Counted from the first letter of the stretch, positions 19,598 to 29,167 are shown. The stretch is DNA of 64,000 nt from Cochlodiniinecator piscidefendens (GCF_011326755.1 NZ_JAAOIE010000003.1:286804-350803); one strand, 5' to 3'. Made by a program: numbers and translations. The notes: generated by a model not told the origin, from the sequence alone.

Positions 19598-20463
19598 GAA
19601 AGAACACGCCCGGCGATGGCGTCCAATTTGGCCAACACTGCGGGGTCGCGTTTTTCTGGGGCTGTCATAATGGCGAATTCTAGGGCGCGATCACATTCGT
19701 GAGGGCAGGGCGCGCGTTCAGCACCCAGCAAGTTTGGCAGCTTACTGATTAATGATCTGGCTTTCCCTGCGTTTTGCGTAAGGGTGCGAATGACATCCGC
19801 AACGTCAACGGCTCCGTGGTCTGGGTGCCAGCAGTCAAAATCTGTAATCATCGCGACAGAGGCATAACATAGCTCAGCTTCGCGGGCGAGTTTGGCTTCG
19901 GGCATATTGGTCATGCCAATGACGTCGCAGCCCCAACTTTGATACATTTTTGATTCTGCGAGTGACGAAAACTGCGGTCCTTCCATTGCAAGGTATGTGC
20001 CGCCACGATGCACCTTTATGCCGGTGTCAGTTGCGGCTGTTTCACAAGCGTCAGATAGGCGTGGGCAGGTTGGATGTGCAACACTGACATGGGCAACACA
20101 GCCATCCCCGAAGAATGATTTTTCGCGGGCAAATGTGCGATCAATAAATTGATCAACAATAACAAATTCGCCGGGCGCCATTTCAGCGTTCAAAGAGCCA
20201 CAAGCGGATACAGAGATGACGTCGGTGACACCAATTCGTTTCAGCGCGTCGATGTTCGCGCGGTAAGGCACCGTTGTTGGAGAATGAACATGTCCCCGCC
20301 CGTGGCGTGGTAAAAACGCCATGTCTACCCCGTTCAAGCTACCGGTCAAGATCTGATCTGAAGGAGCGCCCCAAGGGCCTGATACTGTTTGCCATTCAGC
20401 GTTTTTTAAGCCGTCCATTTCATAGATGCCGGAACCGCCGATAACGCCAATCATTGTTTTCAT
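19594..20463 (-). CDS. mtnP: S-methyl-5'-thioadenosine phosphorylase
   Basis: Phosphorolysis of methylthioadenosine to adenine and methylthioribose-1-phosphate. The 289-residue protein has the purine nucleoside phosphorylase fold: IGVIGGSGIYEM at the N-terminus, LPRHGRGHVHSPTTVPYRANI, VSACGSLN and the substrate-binding YLAMEGPQFSS and IGMTNMPEA motifs that mark MTAP rather than PNP. It heads a minus-strand run that ends in apt, which recycles the adenine released. The ATG at 20463 is used, though an ATG three codons downstream is also possible. Confidence 0.96.
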   Translation of the reverse strand: MKTMIGVIGGSGIYEMDGLKNAEWQTVSGPWGAPSDQILTGSLNGVDMAFLPRHGRGHVHSPTTVPYRANIDALKRIGVTDVISVSACGSLNAEMAPGEFVIVDQFIDRTFAREKSFFGDGCVAHVSVAHPTCPRLSDACETAATDTGIKVHRGGTYLAMEGPQFSSLAESKMYQSWGCDVIGMTNMPEAKLAREAELCYASVAMITDFDCWHPDHGAVDVADVIRTLTQNAGKARSLISKLPNLLGAERAPCPHECDRALEFAIMTAPEKRDPAVLAKLDAIAGRVLS

Positions 20464-20556
20464 AGAACTGCCTCCAGTTGTTTTATCGCAAGTTAGGGGA
20501 TTTATCCAAAGGGAGAAATAGGAAAGGTTCCGCCGGCCGCTTGGGTTGTTTTCGAC

Positions 20557-21174
20557 CTATTCCTCTGGGCGCTCCAAGCTAAAGACATCGGTAACATGCG
20601 TATAATCGCGATAGCCTAACCGCGCGAGAGGTTGATACGTCGTAACGTCAAAATGCCCGTCAACGACACAATCATCGCGGATGTGAACCCCTATGACCTC
20701 GCCGAAAACAGCAAAATTATTTGCACCGGGGAGCCGTATAATCTGTGTTAATTTACACTCAAGCGAAGCAGGCGCATGGGCAATGCGCGGACATGAAATC
20801 TGTTGGCATTCGGTCTTTTCGAGGTTTGCACGTGTGAATTCATCTTCAGACGCAGGATAATCACCCGATGTGAGGTTCATCGCGTGCAATTCTGAAAACC
20901 CAACAACATTGACGCAGAATGCACCGGTCTCTTGAATATTGCTAACGGTGTCTTTTGAATCTTGCTGGTCGTCTTTTTTGCCAGTTGAGGCGAACATGAC
21001 CTGTGGTGGTTCATAAGCTACGGCGTTGAAAAATGAATATGGCGCGATGTTGTCTTGCCCATTTTTATCCCGCGTTGAGATCCATCCAATTGGTCGAGGA
21101 CTTACAATTGCATTGAAAGGGTTATGCGGCAGACCATGCCCGTCTTTTGGTTGGTAAAACATTGCGTTGTCCAT
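20557..21174 (-). CDS. Flavin reductase family protein
   Basis: FMN-binding split-barrel protein of the flavin reductase/DUF447-like superfamily. The 205-residue protein contains SPRPIGWISTRDKNGQ near residue 25 and NIAPYSFFNAVAYEPPQVMF, which form the flavin-binding site. GAFCVNVV and the C-terminal QPLARLGYRDY are also typical. It could reduce flavin for a partner monooxygenase, but no such partner is adjacent. It is divergent from the GNAT gene at 21236 and lies 93 bp upstream of mtnP. Confidence 0.88.
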   Translation of the reverse strand: MDNAMFYQPKDGHGLPHNPFNAIVSPRPIGWISTRDKNGQDNIAPYSFFNAVAYEPPQVMFASTGKKDDQQDSKDTVSNIQETGAFCVNVVGFSELHAMNLTSGDYPASEDEFTRANLEKTECQQISCPRIAHAPASLECKLTQIIRLPGANNFAVFGEVIGVHIRDDCVVDGHFDVTTYQPLARLGYRDYTHVTDVFSLERPEE

Positions 21175-21235
21175 TCTGTTTGCCCCAGAAGTAACGCCGT
21201 GTTAGGGGCGATGCCAGAAAAAAGGGACAGCGGCC

Positions 21236-21721
21236 GTGTATAAGCTCAGCCAAGAAAATTCAGATGACTGGTGGGAAGTCGAAGCGCTTTATGATCTGTG
21301 TTTTGCACCGGGTCGAGAGGCGCTGTCTTCCTATCGCTTACGTGATGGTGTGCCATCCGTAGCTGAGCTGTCATTGGTTGCACGCGATGACGATGGCATT
21401 TTGGCCGGGGCTATTCGGTATTGGCCGGTTCGGATTGGTGGTGCTTTTGCACTCCTTCTTGGGCCTGTGGCGGTTCATCCAACACGCCAAGGTGAGGGTT
21501 TGGGAGGTTTCTTGGTCCGTGAAAGTTTGCAAATTGCTGAAGAACATGATTGGCAGCGCGTATTGCTTGTTGGAGATGCACCATATTATGGCAAATTTGG
21601 ATTTGAGAAGTTGTCAGGCATTATAATGCCCCCGCCGACCAACCCTGAACGTATTCTGGGGTATGCTTTGCATACGGGCGTTTGGGAAGGAGTCAGCGGT
21701 ACTGTCGAAAAAAACGCTTAA
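21236..21721 (+). CDS. GNAT acetyltransferase, YhbS-like
   Basis: A 161-residue N-acetyltransferase starting with GTG. The acetyl-CoA loop lies in VHPTRQGEGLGGFLVRESL, and the following VLLVGDAPYYGKFGFE is typical of YhbS-type proteins. Substrate unknown. It is the only plus-strand gene in a long minus-strand stretch. Its last four bases overlap the end of the convergent ptsP. Confidence 0.88.
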   Translation: MYKLSQENSDDWWEVEALYDLCFAPGREALSSYRLRDGVPSVAELSLVARDDDGILAGAIRYWPVRIGGAFALLLGPVAVHPTRQGEGLGGFLVRESLQIAEEHDWQRVLLVGDAPYYGKFGFEKLSGIIMPPPTNPERILGYALHTGVWEGVSGTVEKNA

Positions 21722-23958
21722 GTCGACTTAAGGTATTCCATGAGGGATGGGCGGACGGATTGGACGCCGTTGTTGCGTGCATCATCAATCACCTGCCTGA
21801 CGTCCGCCAAATTGGAACGCCGTAGCATATGTTTTACCGGGCCGATTGATGCTGGACGCATAGACAACGTACGAAGGCCCATTGCCGCAAAACACAGAGC
21901 CTCCAGTGGTCTTCCGGCATCTTCGCCACAGAAGGATAGCTTTGTATTTGAGGTCGCACAGCGTTCTACGATTTGTTCGATAAAGCTGAGGAAGCTCACG
22001 TTCAGAGTGTCATAGCGTTTCCGTACGAGTTCATTTTCTCGGTCTGCGGCAAAAAAGAACTGTTTCAGATCATTGCCGCCGATAGAAATAAAGTCAGCCA
22101 GATCAAAAAACTGTTTGGGCGCAAAAGCCAATGATGGGGTTTCAAGCATAGCCCCGATTTCCAGAATACCGGGCAAGCTATGGCCAAGCCTTCCTTCTCG
22201 CTCAACCTCCCTTAGGAACAAATCTCTTGCGGCTTTAAACTCCTCGAACTGGGCAACCATTGGGAACATGACCATCAATGGCCGACCATTTGCCGCCCTT
22301 AGCAATGCTTGGGCCTGCATCCGTAAAACGCCCGGTTTGTCTAGCCCAACCCGTATTGCACGCCATCCAAGCGCGGGGTTCGGTTCATCTTGTGGCTTCA
22401 TAAACGGCAGAACTTTATCGGACCCGATATCGAGGGTGCGAAAGATCACCGGCTTGGTATGAGCGGCATCTAAAACACGCGAATAGAGTGAAGCAAGTTC
22501 CGCACGTTTCGGCATTTTATTGTGGATCAAAAACTGAAGTTCAGTTCGGAAAAGCCCAACGCCTTCGGCACCAGAATTATCCAATGACGGCAGATCGGCC
22601 ATCAACCCGGCGTTCATATCCAACTGAATGAATTCACCTGACAGGGTTTCAGCTGGTTTGTCGCGAATAGATGAATAGCGCTCTTGTGCATCTGCCTGCA
22701 TGGCCATTTTGTCGCGAAACGCCCCAACGACTGTTTCGTCTGGGCGTAGGTGAACAATACCTTGTTCGCCGTCTATCATAACGTGATCGCCGTTCAGCGC
22801 TTCGTTGGTGATACGGGTTGCATGAATAATCAGAGGAATGGCAAGCGCACGTGCTACGATAGTTGCATGCGAACCGACGGACCCTTCTTCGAGAATAATC
22901 CCCTTTAGGGATCTACCATATTCTAACAATTCACCTGGGCCGATATTGCGCGCAACAAGAATGGGGTCCGCAGGCATTTCTGCCCCGGTGTGTTGTCCTT
23001 GTCCGGTGAGAATGCGCAAAAGTCGATTTGATAGGTCATCTAAATCGTGAAGGCGGTCACGCAAATAGGCATCGGGAACTTGTGCCATACGTGCCCGAGC
23101 TGTCGATTGTTCTTTTTCCACTGCGGCTTCGGCAGATAGGCCGCGCGCAATGTCTTCTGTCATGCGCCGCATCCAACCTTTGGAATTGGCGAACATTCGA
23201 TATGCTTCGAGAACCTGTAGCTGTTCTTTGTCAGCTGTACCTGCATTTTCGAGCAGTTCATCGACGGACACCCGAAGCATTTCAACAGCTTCGTTTAACC
23301 GTTTGATTTCAACGTCAGGGTCATCTGCGATTGGGTTTGTTACAATGACCCGTGCTTCATGTAGATAGATATGACCTTCGGCTACACCTTCTTGGGCGAT
23401 GTCACCGCGGATCATTGTCGGTTGTTTGTGCAGCGGAGATAGCGCTGCGCCTTCGCCGACAAAGGCACCGAGTTCTGTCATTTCAGCCAGAACCATCGCA
23501 ACCACTTCGAGTGCGTAAACTTCGTCGTTTGAAAATTCGCGCTCTTCTTTTGATTGAACGACTAGAACACCCAGTCGTTCGCCAAGACGCTGTACGGGAA
23601 CACCCAAAAACGATGAAAATATTTCTTCACCGGTTTCGGGCATAAACCTGAAACCTTTGGTTTGCGGAGCGTTCGCAGCGTTGATAGGGCGCGTGAATTT
23701 GGCAACACGTCCCACCAAACCTTCGCCAATTTTGAGACGCGTTTGGTGAACCGCTTCGGGGTTTAACCCCTCAGTTGCGCAAAGTTCTAATGTGTCTTCG
23801 TCGCGAAACAGGTAGATTGAACACACTTCGGTTTGCATCGAATCCGCAATAAGATGCGTGATCCGATCCAGTCGAGCCTGTCCCGCGCTGTCATCTGCAA
23901 GCGCTTCGCGCAAGCGCCCGAGGAGCTTGCGACTTTCACTTTCTGTTTGTTCGGCCAT
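21718..23958 (-). CDS. ptsP: Nitrogen phosphotransferase enzyme I (PtsP)
   Basis: First enzyme of the PTS-Ntr regulatory chain; autophosphorylates from PEP and passes phosphate to NPr. The 746-residue protein begins with a GAF domain (about 20-165), a glutamine/nitrogen sensor in this family. The EI helical domain follows, then the phosphohistidine swivel domain with active His364 in EGSVGSHATIVARALAIP. The C-terminal PEP-binding barrel holds GVGLFRTE, GWRAIR and SIGGNDLKQFF. It lies 11 bp downstream of lysC and is probably co-transcribed. The lysC-ptsP pair recurs in Rhodobacterales. Confidence 0.96.
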   Translation of the reverse strand: MAEQTESESRKLLGRLREALADDSAGQARLDRITHLIADSMQTEVCSIYLFRDEDTLELCATEGLNPEAVHQTRLKIGEGLVGRVAKFTRPINAANAPQTKGFRFMPETGEEIFSSFLGVPVQRLGERLGVLVVQSKEEREFSNDEVYALEVVAMVLAEMTELGAFVGEGAALSPLHKQPTMIRGDIAQEGVAEGHIYLHEARVIVTNPIADDPDVEIKRLNEAVEMLRVSVDELLENAGTADKEQLQVLEAYRMFANSKGWMRRMTEDIARGLSAEAAVEKEQSTARARMAQVPDAYLRDRLHDLDDLSNRLLRILTGQGQHTGAEMPADPILVARNIGPGELLEYGRSLKGIILEEGSVGSHATIVARALAIPLIIHATRITNEALNGDHVMIDGEQGIVHLRPDETVVGAFRDKMAMQADAQERYSSIRDKPAETLSGEFIQLDMNAGLMADLPSLDNSGAEGVGLFRTELQFLIHNKMPKRAELASLYSRVLDAAHTKPVIFRTLDIGSDKVLPFMKPQDEPNPALGWRAIRVGLDKPGVLRMQAQALLRAANGRPLMVMFPMVAQFEEFKAARDLFLREVEREGRLGHSLPGILEIGAMLETPSLAFAPKQFFDLADFISIGGNDLKQFFFAADRENELVRKRYDTLNVSFLSFIEQIVERCATSNTKLSFCGEDAGRPLEALCFAAMGLRTLSMRPASIGPVKHMLRRSNLADVRQVIDDARNNGVQSVRPSLMEYLKST

Positions 23959-23969
23959 GGGCCCCCAGC

Positions 23970-25208
23970 TTACGCAGCTTTTTCTAATTCAAAAGCATCA
24001 TGCAGGGCTTGGACCGCAAGTTCCATATATTTTCTATCGATGAGGACAGAAATTTTAATCTCAGAAGTTGCAATGACTTTGATATTCACGCCTTCATCTT
24101 GAAGGGATTTGAACATTTTTGCAGCAACACCTGCGTGGGATCGCATGCCAATGCCAACAACAGAAACCTTAGCAACATCGGTATCAGCGTCCAAATCGTG
24201 ATAGTTAATTTCACCTGCGTCCTTCGCAGCCTGCATCGCGTTTTGCGCACGCGCAACCTGATCGACGGGGCAGGAGAATGTCATGTCAGTGCGGCCATCT
24301 TCAGAGATATTCTGCACGATCATGTCCACATTTACGCCTGCTTCGGCCAATGGGCCAAAAATAGCGGCGGCAATGCCTGGACGGTCGGCAACCGACAGTA
24401 GGGTCATTTTTGCTTCGTCGCGGGAATAGGCGACGCCAGATACGACATTAGATTCCACGATTTCCTCCTCGTCACAGACCAGTGTGCCGGATGTATCAGT
24501 TTGTTCGTCAAAGCTGGATAGAACGCGCAGCTTCACATTAAAGCGCATCGCGAGTTCAACAGAGCGGGTTTGCAGAACTTTCGCACCAAGTGAGGCAAGT
24601 TCCAGCATTTCTTCAAAAGCGATTTTATCAAGCTTACGCGCTTTGTCGCTGATGCGAGGGTCGGTTGTGTAGACCCCATCAACGTCAGTGTAGATGTCAC
24701 AACGTTCCGCATCAAATGCAGCGGCAAAAGCGACGGCCGTTGTATCAGACCCACCACGTCCGAGCGTGGTGATACGGCCTTCAGGGCTAATGCCTTGGAA
24801 ACCTGCGACAACAGCAACTTTCATACCTTCGCCAAATTTGGCATTGATGTTGTCGGTTGGGATTTCTTCAATCCGCGCAGCGGAGTGTGCAGATGTAGTC
24901 TTTAATGGCACCTGCCAGCCCTGCCAGCTGCGGGCGGGAACATTCATTTCCTGTAGCGTCAGAGCCATAAGGCCTGCGGTCACGTTTTCACCGGAACTGA
25001 CGACAGCATCATATTCGCGTGCATCAAATAGTGGTGAGGTTTCAGACACCCACCCAACCAATTCATTGGTCTTTCCAGACATAGCTGAAACGATAACAAT
25101 AACGTCGTAGCCCTTTGCGACTTCGACGCCGACACGTTTTGCTGCGCGTTTGATCCGGTCAAGGGAGCCAACTGAAGTGCCCCCGAATTTCATTACCAAT
25201 AGTGGCAT
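23970..25208 (-). CDS. lysC: Aspartate kinase
   Basis: Phosphorylates aspartate, committing it to lysine, threonine and methionine synthesis. The 412-residue protein starts with the kinase motif VMKFGGTSVGSLDRIK and holds TLGRGGSDTTAVAFAAAF and DGVYTTDPRI. Two C-terminal ACT domains (about 265-405) provide allosteric control, typically by lysine and threonine. It is followed after 11 bp by ptsP. A shorter beta subunit from an internal start, as in some bacteria, cannot be judged here. Confidence 0.97.
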   Translation of the reverse strand: MPLLVMKFGGTSVGSLDRIKRAAKRVGVEVAKGYDVIVIVSAMSGKTNELVGWVSETSPLFDAREYDAVVSSGENVTAGLMALTLQEMNVPARSWQGWQVPLKTTSAHSAARIEEIPTDNINAKFGEGMKVAVVAGFQGISPEGRITTLGRGGSDTTAVAFAAAFDAERCDIYTDVDGVYTTDPRISDKARKLDKIAFEEMLELASLGAKVLQTRSVELAMRFNVKLRVLSSFDEQTDTSGTLVCDEEEIVESNVVSGVAYSRDEAKMTLLSVADRPGIAAAIFGPLAEAGVNVDMIVQNISEDGRTDMTFSCPVDQVARAQNAMQAAKDAGEINYHDLDADTDVAKVSVVGIGMRSHAGVAAKMFKSLQDEGVNIKVIATSEIKISVLIDRKYMELAVQALHDAFELEKAA

Positions 25209-25304
25209 GGACAGCCCCTTCGTCCCTGCGAGTAAACGTTGCAGTTCTTAAGGGGCTTCGTTGTGTTGCGCAAGGGCGTAGGCGGACCTTCGGCAATATC
25301 CTTA

Positions 25305-25955
25305 TCAAAAAGGAATTATTTCCCCATCCCAAGCTTCAAATATGCCTGTTGTGTCGCAAGATAATGCTTCAAACCGTCGCATGAGGCCGGGCGCGGATTG
25401 TTCTAAGGTGATGTCGCCTTCTGGGCCGCCCATATCTGTGCGTACCCAACCTGGGTGATAAATGCCAAGGGCGATTCCTTCAGGTTTAAGATCTGTAGCC
25501 AAGTTGCGTCCTAGATTAAGTGCAGCAGCTTTTGAAGCACGGTAGATATATGACCCGCCGGGAGCGCGGCTGTCAGACCCCATTTTTGAGGAAATGATTG
25601 CAATCTTTGGCTGTTCTGCCTGTCGAAGGTTGGGCAGCAGTGCTTCAATTGTTAGAAAAACTCCGGTGACGTTTGCCGCAAAAGTAGCGGCCCATTTTTC
25701 CGGTTCAAAGCCGGCGCCTAATGTGTCGCCTTTATCGGCATATACACCCGCATTGCATATTAGGAGGTCAATTGGGCGTTGCCCGATATCGTTCGAAAGT
25801 TGCTGAACAGAGGCTGTTGATGTGACGTCAAGTGTAAGCCATTCGCCATGTGGTGTTTCTGGCGCTGATCCACGACATGTGCCTATAACGTCGGCATATC
25901 GGTCGAAAAGCGCGCGCCCGATCCCGCGATTGGCACCAGTAATAAGAACAGTCAT
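25305..25955 (-). CDS. Short-chain dehydrogenase/reductase
   Basis: Classical SDR of 216 residues. The NAD(P)-binding TGANRGIGRALFDRY motif, the LLICNAGVYAD strand-4 motif, and the catalytic SSK ... Tyr-Arg-Ala-Ser-Lys (YRASKAA) are all present. The sequence resembles C-factor/CsgA-like SDRs (short, with PGWVRTDMGG). Substrate unknown. It follows the DUF1178 gene by six bases on the same strand. Confidence 0.92.
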   Translation of the reverse strand: MTVLITGANRGIGRALFDRYADVIGTCRGSAPETPHGEWLTLDVTSTASVQQLSNDIGQRPIDLLICNAGVYADKGDTLGAGFEPEKWAATFAANVTGVFLTIEALLPNLRQAEQPKIAIISSKMGSDSRAPGGSYIYRASKAAALNLGRNLATDLKPEGIALGIYHPGWVRTDMGGPEGDITLEQSAPGLMRRFEALSCDTTGIFEAWDGEIIPF

Positions 25956-25961
25956 GCTACC

Positions 25962-26402
25962 TCAGTTCGTTTTGCGATTTGGAGTAAAGGGAAGGGGGGC
26001 TACGGGAACTCCGTCTTCGATAAGAGATTTCGCCTCTTCCGGCTTTGCTTCGCCGTAGATGGCGCGCGCTGGTGCTTCGCCTTCGTGAATGGCGCGGGCT
26101 TCTTGCGCAAAATTCATACCAACGTAATCTGAGTTCGCCTCGATTTCAGCTTTGACCTTAGCTAGGGCCGTCTCTGCCTCGGAGGCAGGATTGCTGAGAC
26201 TTGGTTTTTCATCTTCAGGTATGACGGCTTGCCCTCTCGCGGGCCTAACACGGGGTGCCATGAGCGATTTTTTAACATCTGTGTTGCCACAAATTGGGCA
26301 GGCGACCATCGACGTTGAAAGAAGTTTTTCAAAGGAATCAGCTGATTGAAACCAGCTTTCAAAGCTGTGATCGTCAGTACATTTCAATGCATACTTAATC
26401 AT
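25962..26402 (-). CDS. DUF1178 family protein
   Basis: A 146-residue protein starting MIKYALKCTDDHSFESWFQS, with a Cys pair in ACPICGNTDVKK near residue 36 that forms half of a zinc-ribbon-like site along with Cys8. This matches DUF1178, a conserved alphaproteobacterial family of unknown function. The middle (residues about 52-75) is charged and probably disordered. It lies six bases upstream of the SDR gene. Confidence 0.88.
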   Translation of the reverse strand: MIKYALKCTDDHSFESWFQSADSFEKLLSTSMVACPICGNTDVKKSLMAPRVRPARGQAVIPEDEKPSLSNPASEAETALAKVKAEIEANSDYVGMNFAQEARAIHEGEAPARAIYGEAKPEEAKSLIEDGVPVAPLPFTPNRKTN

Positions 26403-26460
26403 AGCGGGTCCTATTCATCACAGGTCTTAAATAGTCACTCTATCAAAAAAGACAATCAAC

Positions 26461-26952
26461 CTAATTTTGCGAGGGCGAAAAATTAAGGATGATTTGGGCA
26501 AGCTCGGGCTCTGCGACCAGTTTTGCAGCTTTCTTTCGTCCAAACCATTTTCGTTTTCGTTGTTCTTTTTCTGGGAAGTTTTTCAACTTTGTGTCGACGC
26601 GCATGGCGAATACGGCGACCACACAGGGGCTTTCGGTCGATCCATGTTCTTTATTATACGAATAAATCCCGATGGCATCCGGGTAAATTTTCCCTTGAAG
26701 TCCGGCTTCTTCATAGGCTTCGCGGGTGGCAGCCTCAGCTGGGGTGTGATTGTCCATTGGCCAACCTTTTGGGATGATCCAACGTCCCGCGCTCCGGCTG
26801 GTAATCAAAAGGAACTTTAGCTTACCATCTTTGACACGATAGCAGAGCGCCCCAAATTGGGTGCTGACATCTCGTTTTCCATTGTCCGTAAAGCGGATGG
26901 GTTGATGAATAGGAGTAAGTGGCACGTTCGTTCCGATAGTTTTGTGAAACAT
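26461..26952 (-). CDS. NUDIX hydrolase
   Basis: Pyrophosphohydrolase of the NUDIX superfamily. The Nudix box is intact: glycine in KGWPM, then EAATREAYEEAG. The frame is open to a TTG at 27045, but that codon lies in the T-run of the preceding gene's terminator, so I prefer the ATG at 26952 (163 residues), although it has no clear Shine-Dalgarno. The C-terminal REKKWFGRKKAAKLV-like segment resembles DIPP (diadenosine/diphosphoinositol polyphosphate) hydrolases. The substrate is not determined. Confidence 0.88.
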   Translation of the reverse strand: MFHKTIGTNVPLTPIHQPIRFTDNGKRDVSTQFGALCYRVKDGKLKFLLITSRSAGRWIIPKGWPMDNHTPAEAATREAYEEAGLQGKIYPDAIGIYSYNKEHGSTESPCVVAVFAMRVDTKLKNFPEKEQRKRKWFGRKKAAKLVAEPELAQIILNFSPSQN

Positions 26953-27051
26953 ATATCGGGTGCAAGTTTCGTTTGAAAAGCCACAGATTTGTAAAACCTG
27001 AGGAAAATGGGGTTTCAGGTGTTTCTGGAGGTAATGTTTTTCCAAAAAAAT

Positions 27052-27084
27052 CCCTTCTGATGCGAGGTAAAAGCATCAGAAGGG
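27052..27084 (-). terminator. Strong terminator with perfect 12-bp stem
   Basis: CCCTTCTGATGC pairs perfectly with GCATCAGAAGGG around a 9-base loop. On the minus strand it is followed by ATTTTTTT, ending the transcript of the small gene at 27134-27385. Confidence 0.85.
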
Positions 27085-27133
27085 TAAAAGATTTTCATGC
27101 TAAAATAAATTGTTTGTAAAAGGGAGTTTGTAA

Positions 27134-27385
27134 TTATGAGGCAATCATTTCGTGTTCGGGAATATAGCCTTGCTGAGGCGGCGGGGACATCGTGTGGTTC
27201 GCACCGATATCCGCCTTTCCGATCCGGTCAACGAGCAACACCATCCAATTCAAAATTTCTTGGTCCTGTGGGCTAATTGTGGGATCAATCGTGAGGTGCA
27301 CAATTGTGCTGCGCAGCATCGGCCAGCGTTCATAGAACTCAAATAGATCTGCGATGTCTGTTTCGATGGGTGTATCTGCTGGCAT
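27134..27385 (-). CDS. Small protein of unknown function
   Basis: An 83-residue acidic protein that I do not recognise. It has a strong terminator 50 bp downstream and its own promoter region shared with the divergent regulator gene, both of which support it as a real gene. The mid-section (ILNWMVLLVDRIGKADIG) is amphipathic and may mediate assembly. No membrane segment or metal motif is visible. Confidence 0.65.
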   Translation of the reverse strand: MPADTPIETDIADLFEFYERWPMLRSTIVHLTIDPTISPQDQEILNWMVLLVDRIGKADIGANHTMSPPPQQGYIPEHEMIAS

Positions 27386-27404
27386 TCTTCGTCTCCGAAC
27401 AATT

Positions 27405-27425
27405 TCGTTAGGATAAGGCTAGCGA
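27405..27425. promoter_or_regulatory. Inverted repeat in the divergent promoter gap
   Basis: TCGTTAG and CTAGCGA (one wobble) are separated by seven bases, in the 131-bp gap between the small minus-strand gene and the regulator at 27517. It could be an operator for the regulator. Support is limited to symmetry and position. Confidence 0.3.
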
Positions 27426-27516
27426 ATGGATAAAGAAAAGACGCGTGAATAAAGCGTGAGGTGCTTTGAGTGGTGGCATTTCCTGTGTAGCGTTCGAGTT
27501 GGGGAAGGTGGTTAAC

Positions 27517-29166
27517 ATGAACAAGAAACTTGAAATTTCTTTGTTTGGTGCTTGTGTCGTTCGCGTCACAGAAGGGGGGCGCGAAATAAAGGGAGCAAAA
27601 CAAAAGGCGTTGTTTGCGCTGCTTGCGACTGCGCCACTGGGGCGGCGGACACGTACATTTTTACAGGACACGTTGTGGGGTGTGTCTTGTTATGACGGTG
27701 GCAGGCAGAATTTACGTCGGGCGCTTGCAGATTTACGTAAAATCTTTGGCAATGATTTTGAGCAGTTTTTCCACTGCACAAATGCGGACATCGAATTAGA
27801 TTTGTCTCACGTCACCTTTTTAGGGTCGGCCCGTGAAGGGCAATTCATGGAGGGAATCGGAGTTCGCGAAGAAGGATTCGTAAACTGGGTTCGTGAAATA
27901 CGGGCCAATCCTGCGCAACTGGAGGGATTGTTTCGCACATCGCCTGAATCTCTAACGAAACGCCCCATGCCCTGCATCACGGTTTTACCGTTTCGAAATG
28001 TGATGCAAAATCCCCAGCTGAATATTCTGGGGGATTGGCTGGCTGAAGAAACATGTCGGTCACTTTCGCGTTCAAAATTGCTCACTGTGATTTCTCATCT
28101 TTCCAGCCGTGTGATTGCAACCCGCACAGCAGACTTACAGCAAGTGCGTGAGACTTTGCAGGTTGATTATTTTTTGAATGGTTCTTTGCGGGAGGTTGGC
28201 GGCCAGATTTCAATTGATCTTGATTTTATTGATGCCCGAAATGGCTGCATCCTTTGGACACGTAATGTTAAAGATCACGCCGAAAGCTTTTTGGCAGATG
28301 CGTCTGCACGGATGGTTTCTGTTGTTCAGTCCATCGGACGAACCATCGCGGACGAAGCAATCTCGTACATTCATAATCGTACATTGGGCCAAATCGAAGA
28401 TCATCAATTGGTGATTGGTGCGGTATCCTTGATGCATCAACCTACTTTCCGTGCATTTGCGAAATCAAAAGAGCTGTTGGAAGAAGCCACCCGTCGTGCC
28501 CCGCAAATTGCGGAAACGCATGCATGGTTGGGGAAATGGTATGTATTGAGCGTGTTCAACGGCTGGACGACCGACAGGGCAGGGGATGTTTCTCATGCAT
28601 TGGCGGCAACTGGCCGGGCGTTGGACATAAATCCTGAATGTTCATTCGGGTTGGTTGTGGATGGGTTTGCCAACAACAATTTATTGCAACGGCTTGATGT
28701 GGCACAACGTCGATACAGCAGTGCGTTGGATATCAATCCTAATGAATCGCTATCGTGGTTGTTACGCTCGGCTCTACTTGCGTTTCAAGACAACGGCAAA
28801 GAGGCCGTGGCCTCTGCTGTGCGTGCGCGTGAACTGTCTCCTGTTGACCCTTTCAATTCCTATTATGATTCACTGAGCAGCACTGCATATTTAGCGGATG
28901 AACAGTACGAAAAGGCTTTGGAGCTATCTGAGCGTTCGCTCGCGATAAATGACCGGCATCTGTCGACATTGCGCGCAAAAATTACAGCGCTTCATCACCT
29001 TGATCGTGGGGAAGAAGCAAAGCAAACGGCGCTAGAATTAATGCGCCGTAGTCCAAATTTTAAACTGTCCGATTACGAGAAGGCACATCCTTCAATGAAT
29101 TATTCAATCGGGCAAAGAGCCCTCGCAGCGTTGAAAGCTGCGGGCATACCATATGGGGGAAATTAA
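27517..29166 (+). CDS. Winged-helix/TolB-like/TPR regulatory protein
   Basis: A 549-residue protein with the layout of SARP/CadC-like regulators. The frame opens at 27466, but AAGGTGG stands just before the ATG at 27517. Residues 1-95 form an OmpR-type winged helix (ISLFGACVVR..., GRQNLRRALADLRK). A TolB-like domain begins near residue 150 (PCITVLPFRNVMQ), with GDWLAEETCRSLSR; this pattern appears in adenylate-cyclase-like TolB_N-TPR proteins. From about residue 300 a series of TPRs follows. No transmembrane segment is seen, so it is probably a cytoplasmic DNA-binding sensor. It heads a tight three-gene operon with the PAP2-like and S8 genes and likely controls them. Confidence 0.8.
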   Translation: MNKKLEISLFGACVVRVTEGGREIKGAKQKALFALLATAPLGRRTRTFLQDTLWGVSCYDGGRQNLRRALADLRKIFGNDFEQFFHCTNADIELDLSHVTFLGSAREGQFMEGIGVREEGFVNWVREIRANPAQLEGLFRTSPESLTKRPMPCITVLPFRNVMQNPQLNILGDWLAEETCRSLSRSKLLTVISHLSSRVIATRTADLQQVRETLQVDYFLNGSLREVGGQISIDLDFIDARNGCILWTRNVKDHAESFLADASARMVSVVQSIGRTIADEAISYIHNRTLGQIEDHQLVIGAVSLMHQPTFRAFAKSKELLEEATRRAPQIAETHAWLGKWYVLSVFNGWTTDRAGDVSHALAATGRALDINPECSFGLVVDGFANNNLLQRLDVAQRRYSSALDINPNESLSWLLRSALLAFQDNGKEAVASAVRARELSPVDPFNSYYDSLSSTAYLADEQYEKALELSERSLAINDRHLSTLRAKITALHHLDRGEEAKQTALELMRRSPNFKLSDYEKAHPSMNYSIGQRALAALKAAGIPYGGN

Positions 29167-29167
29167 T

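Noticed and set aside
27045-27045. TTG start for the NUDIX gene
   Set aside because: It lies in the T-run of the upstream terminator; the apparent Shine-Dalgarno there is the terminator stem.
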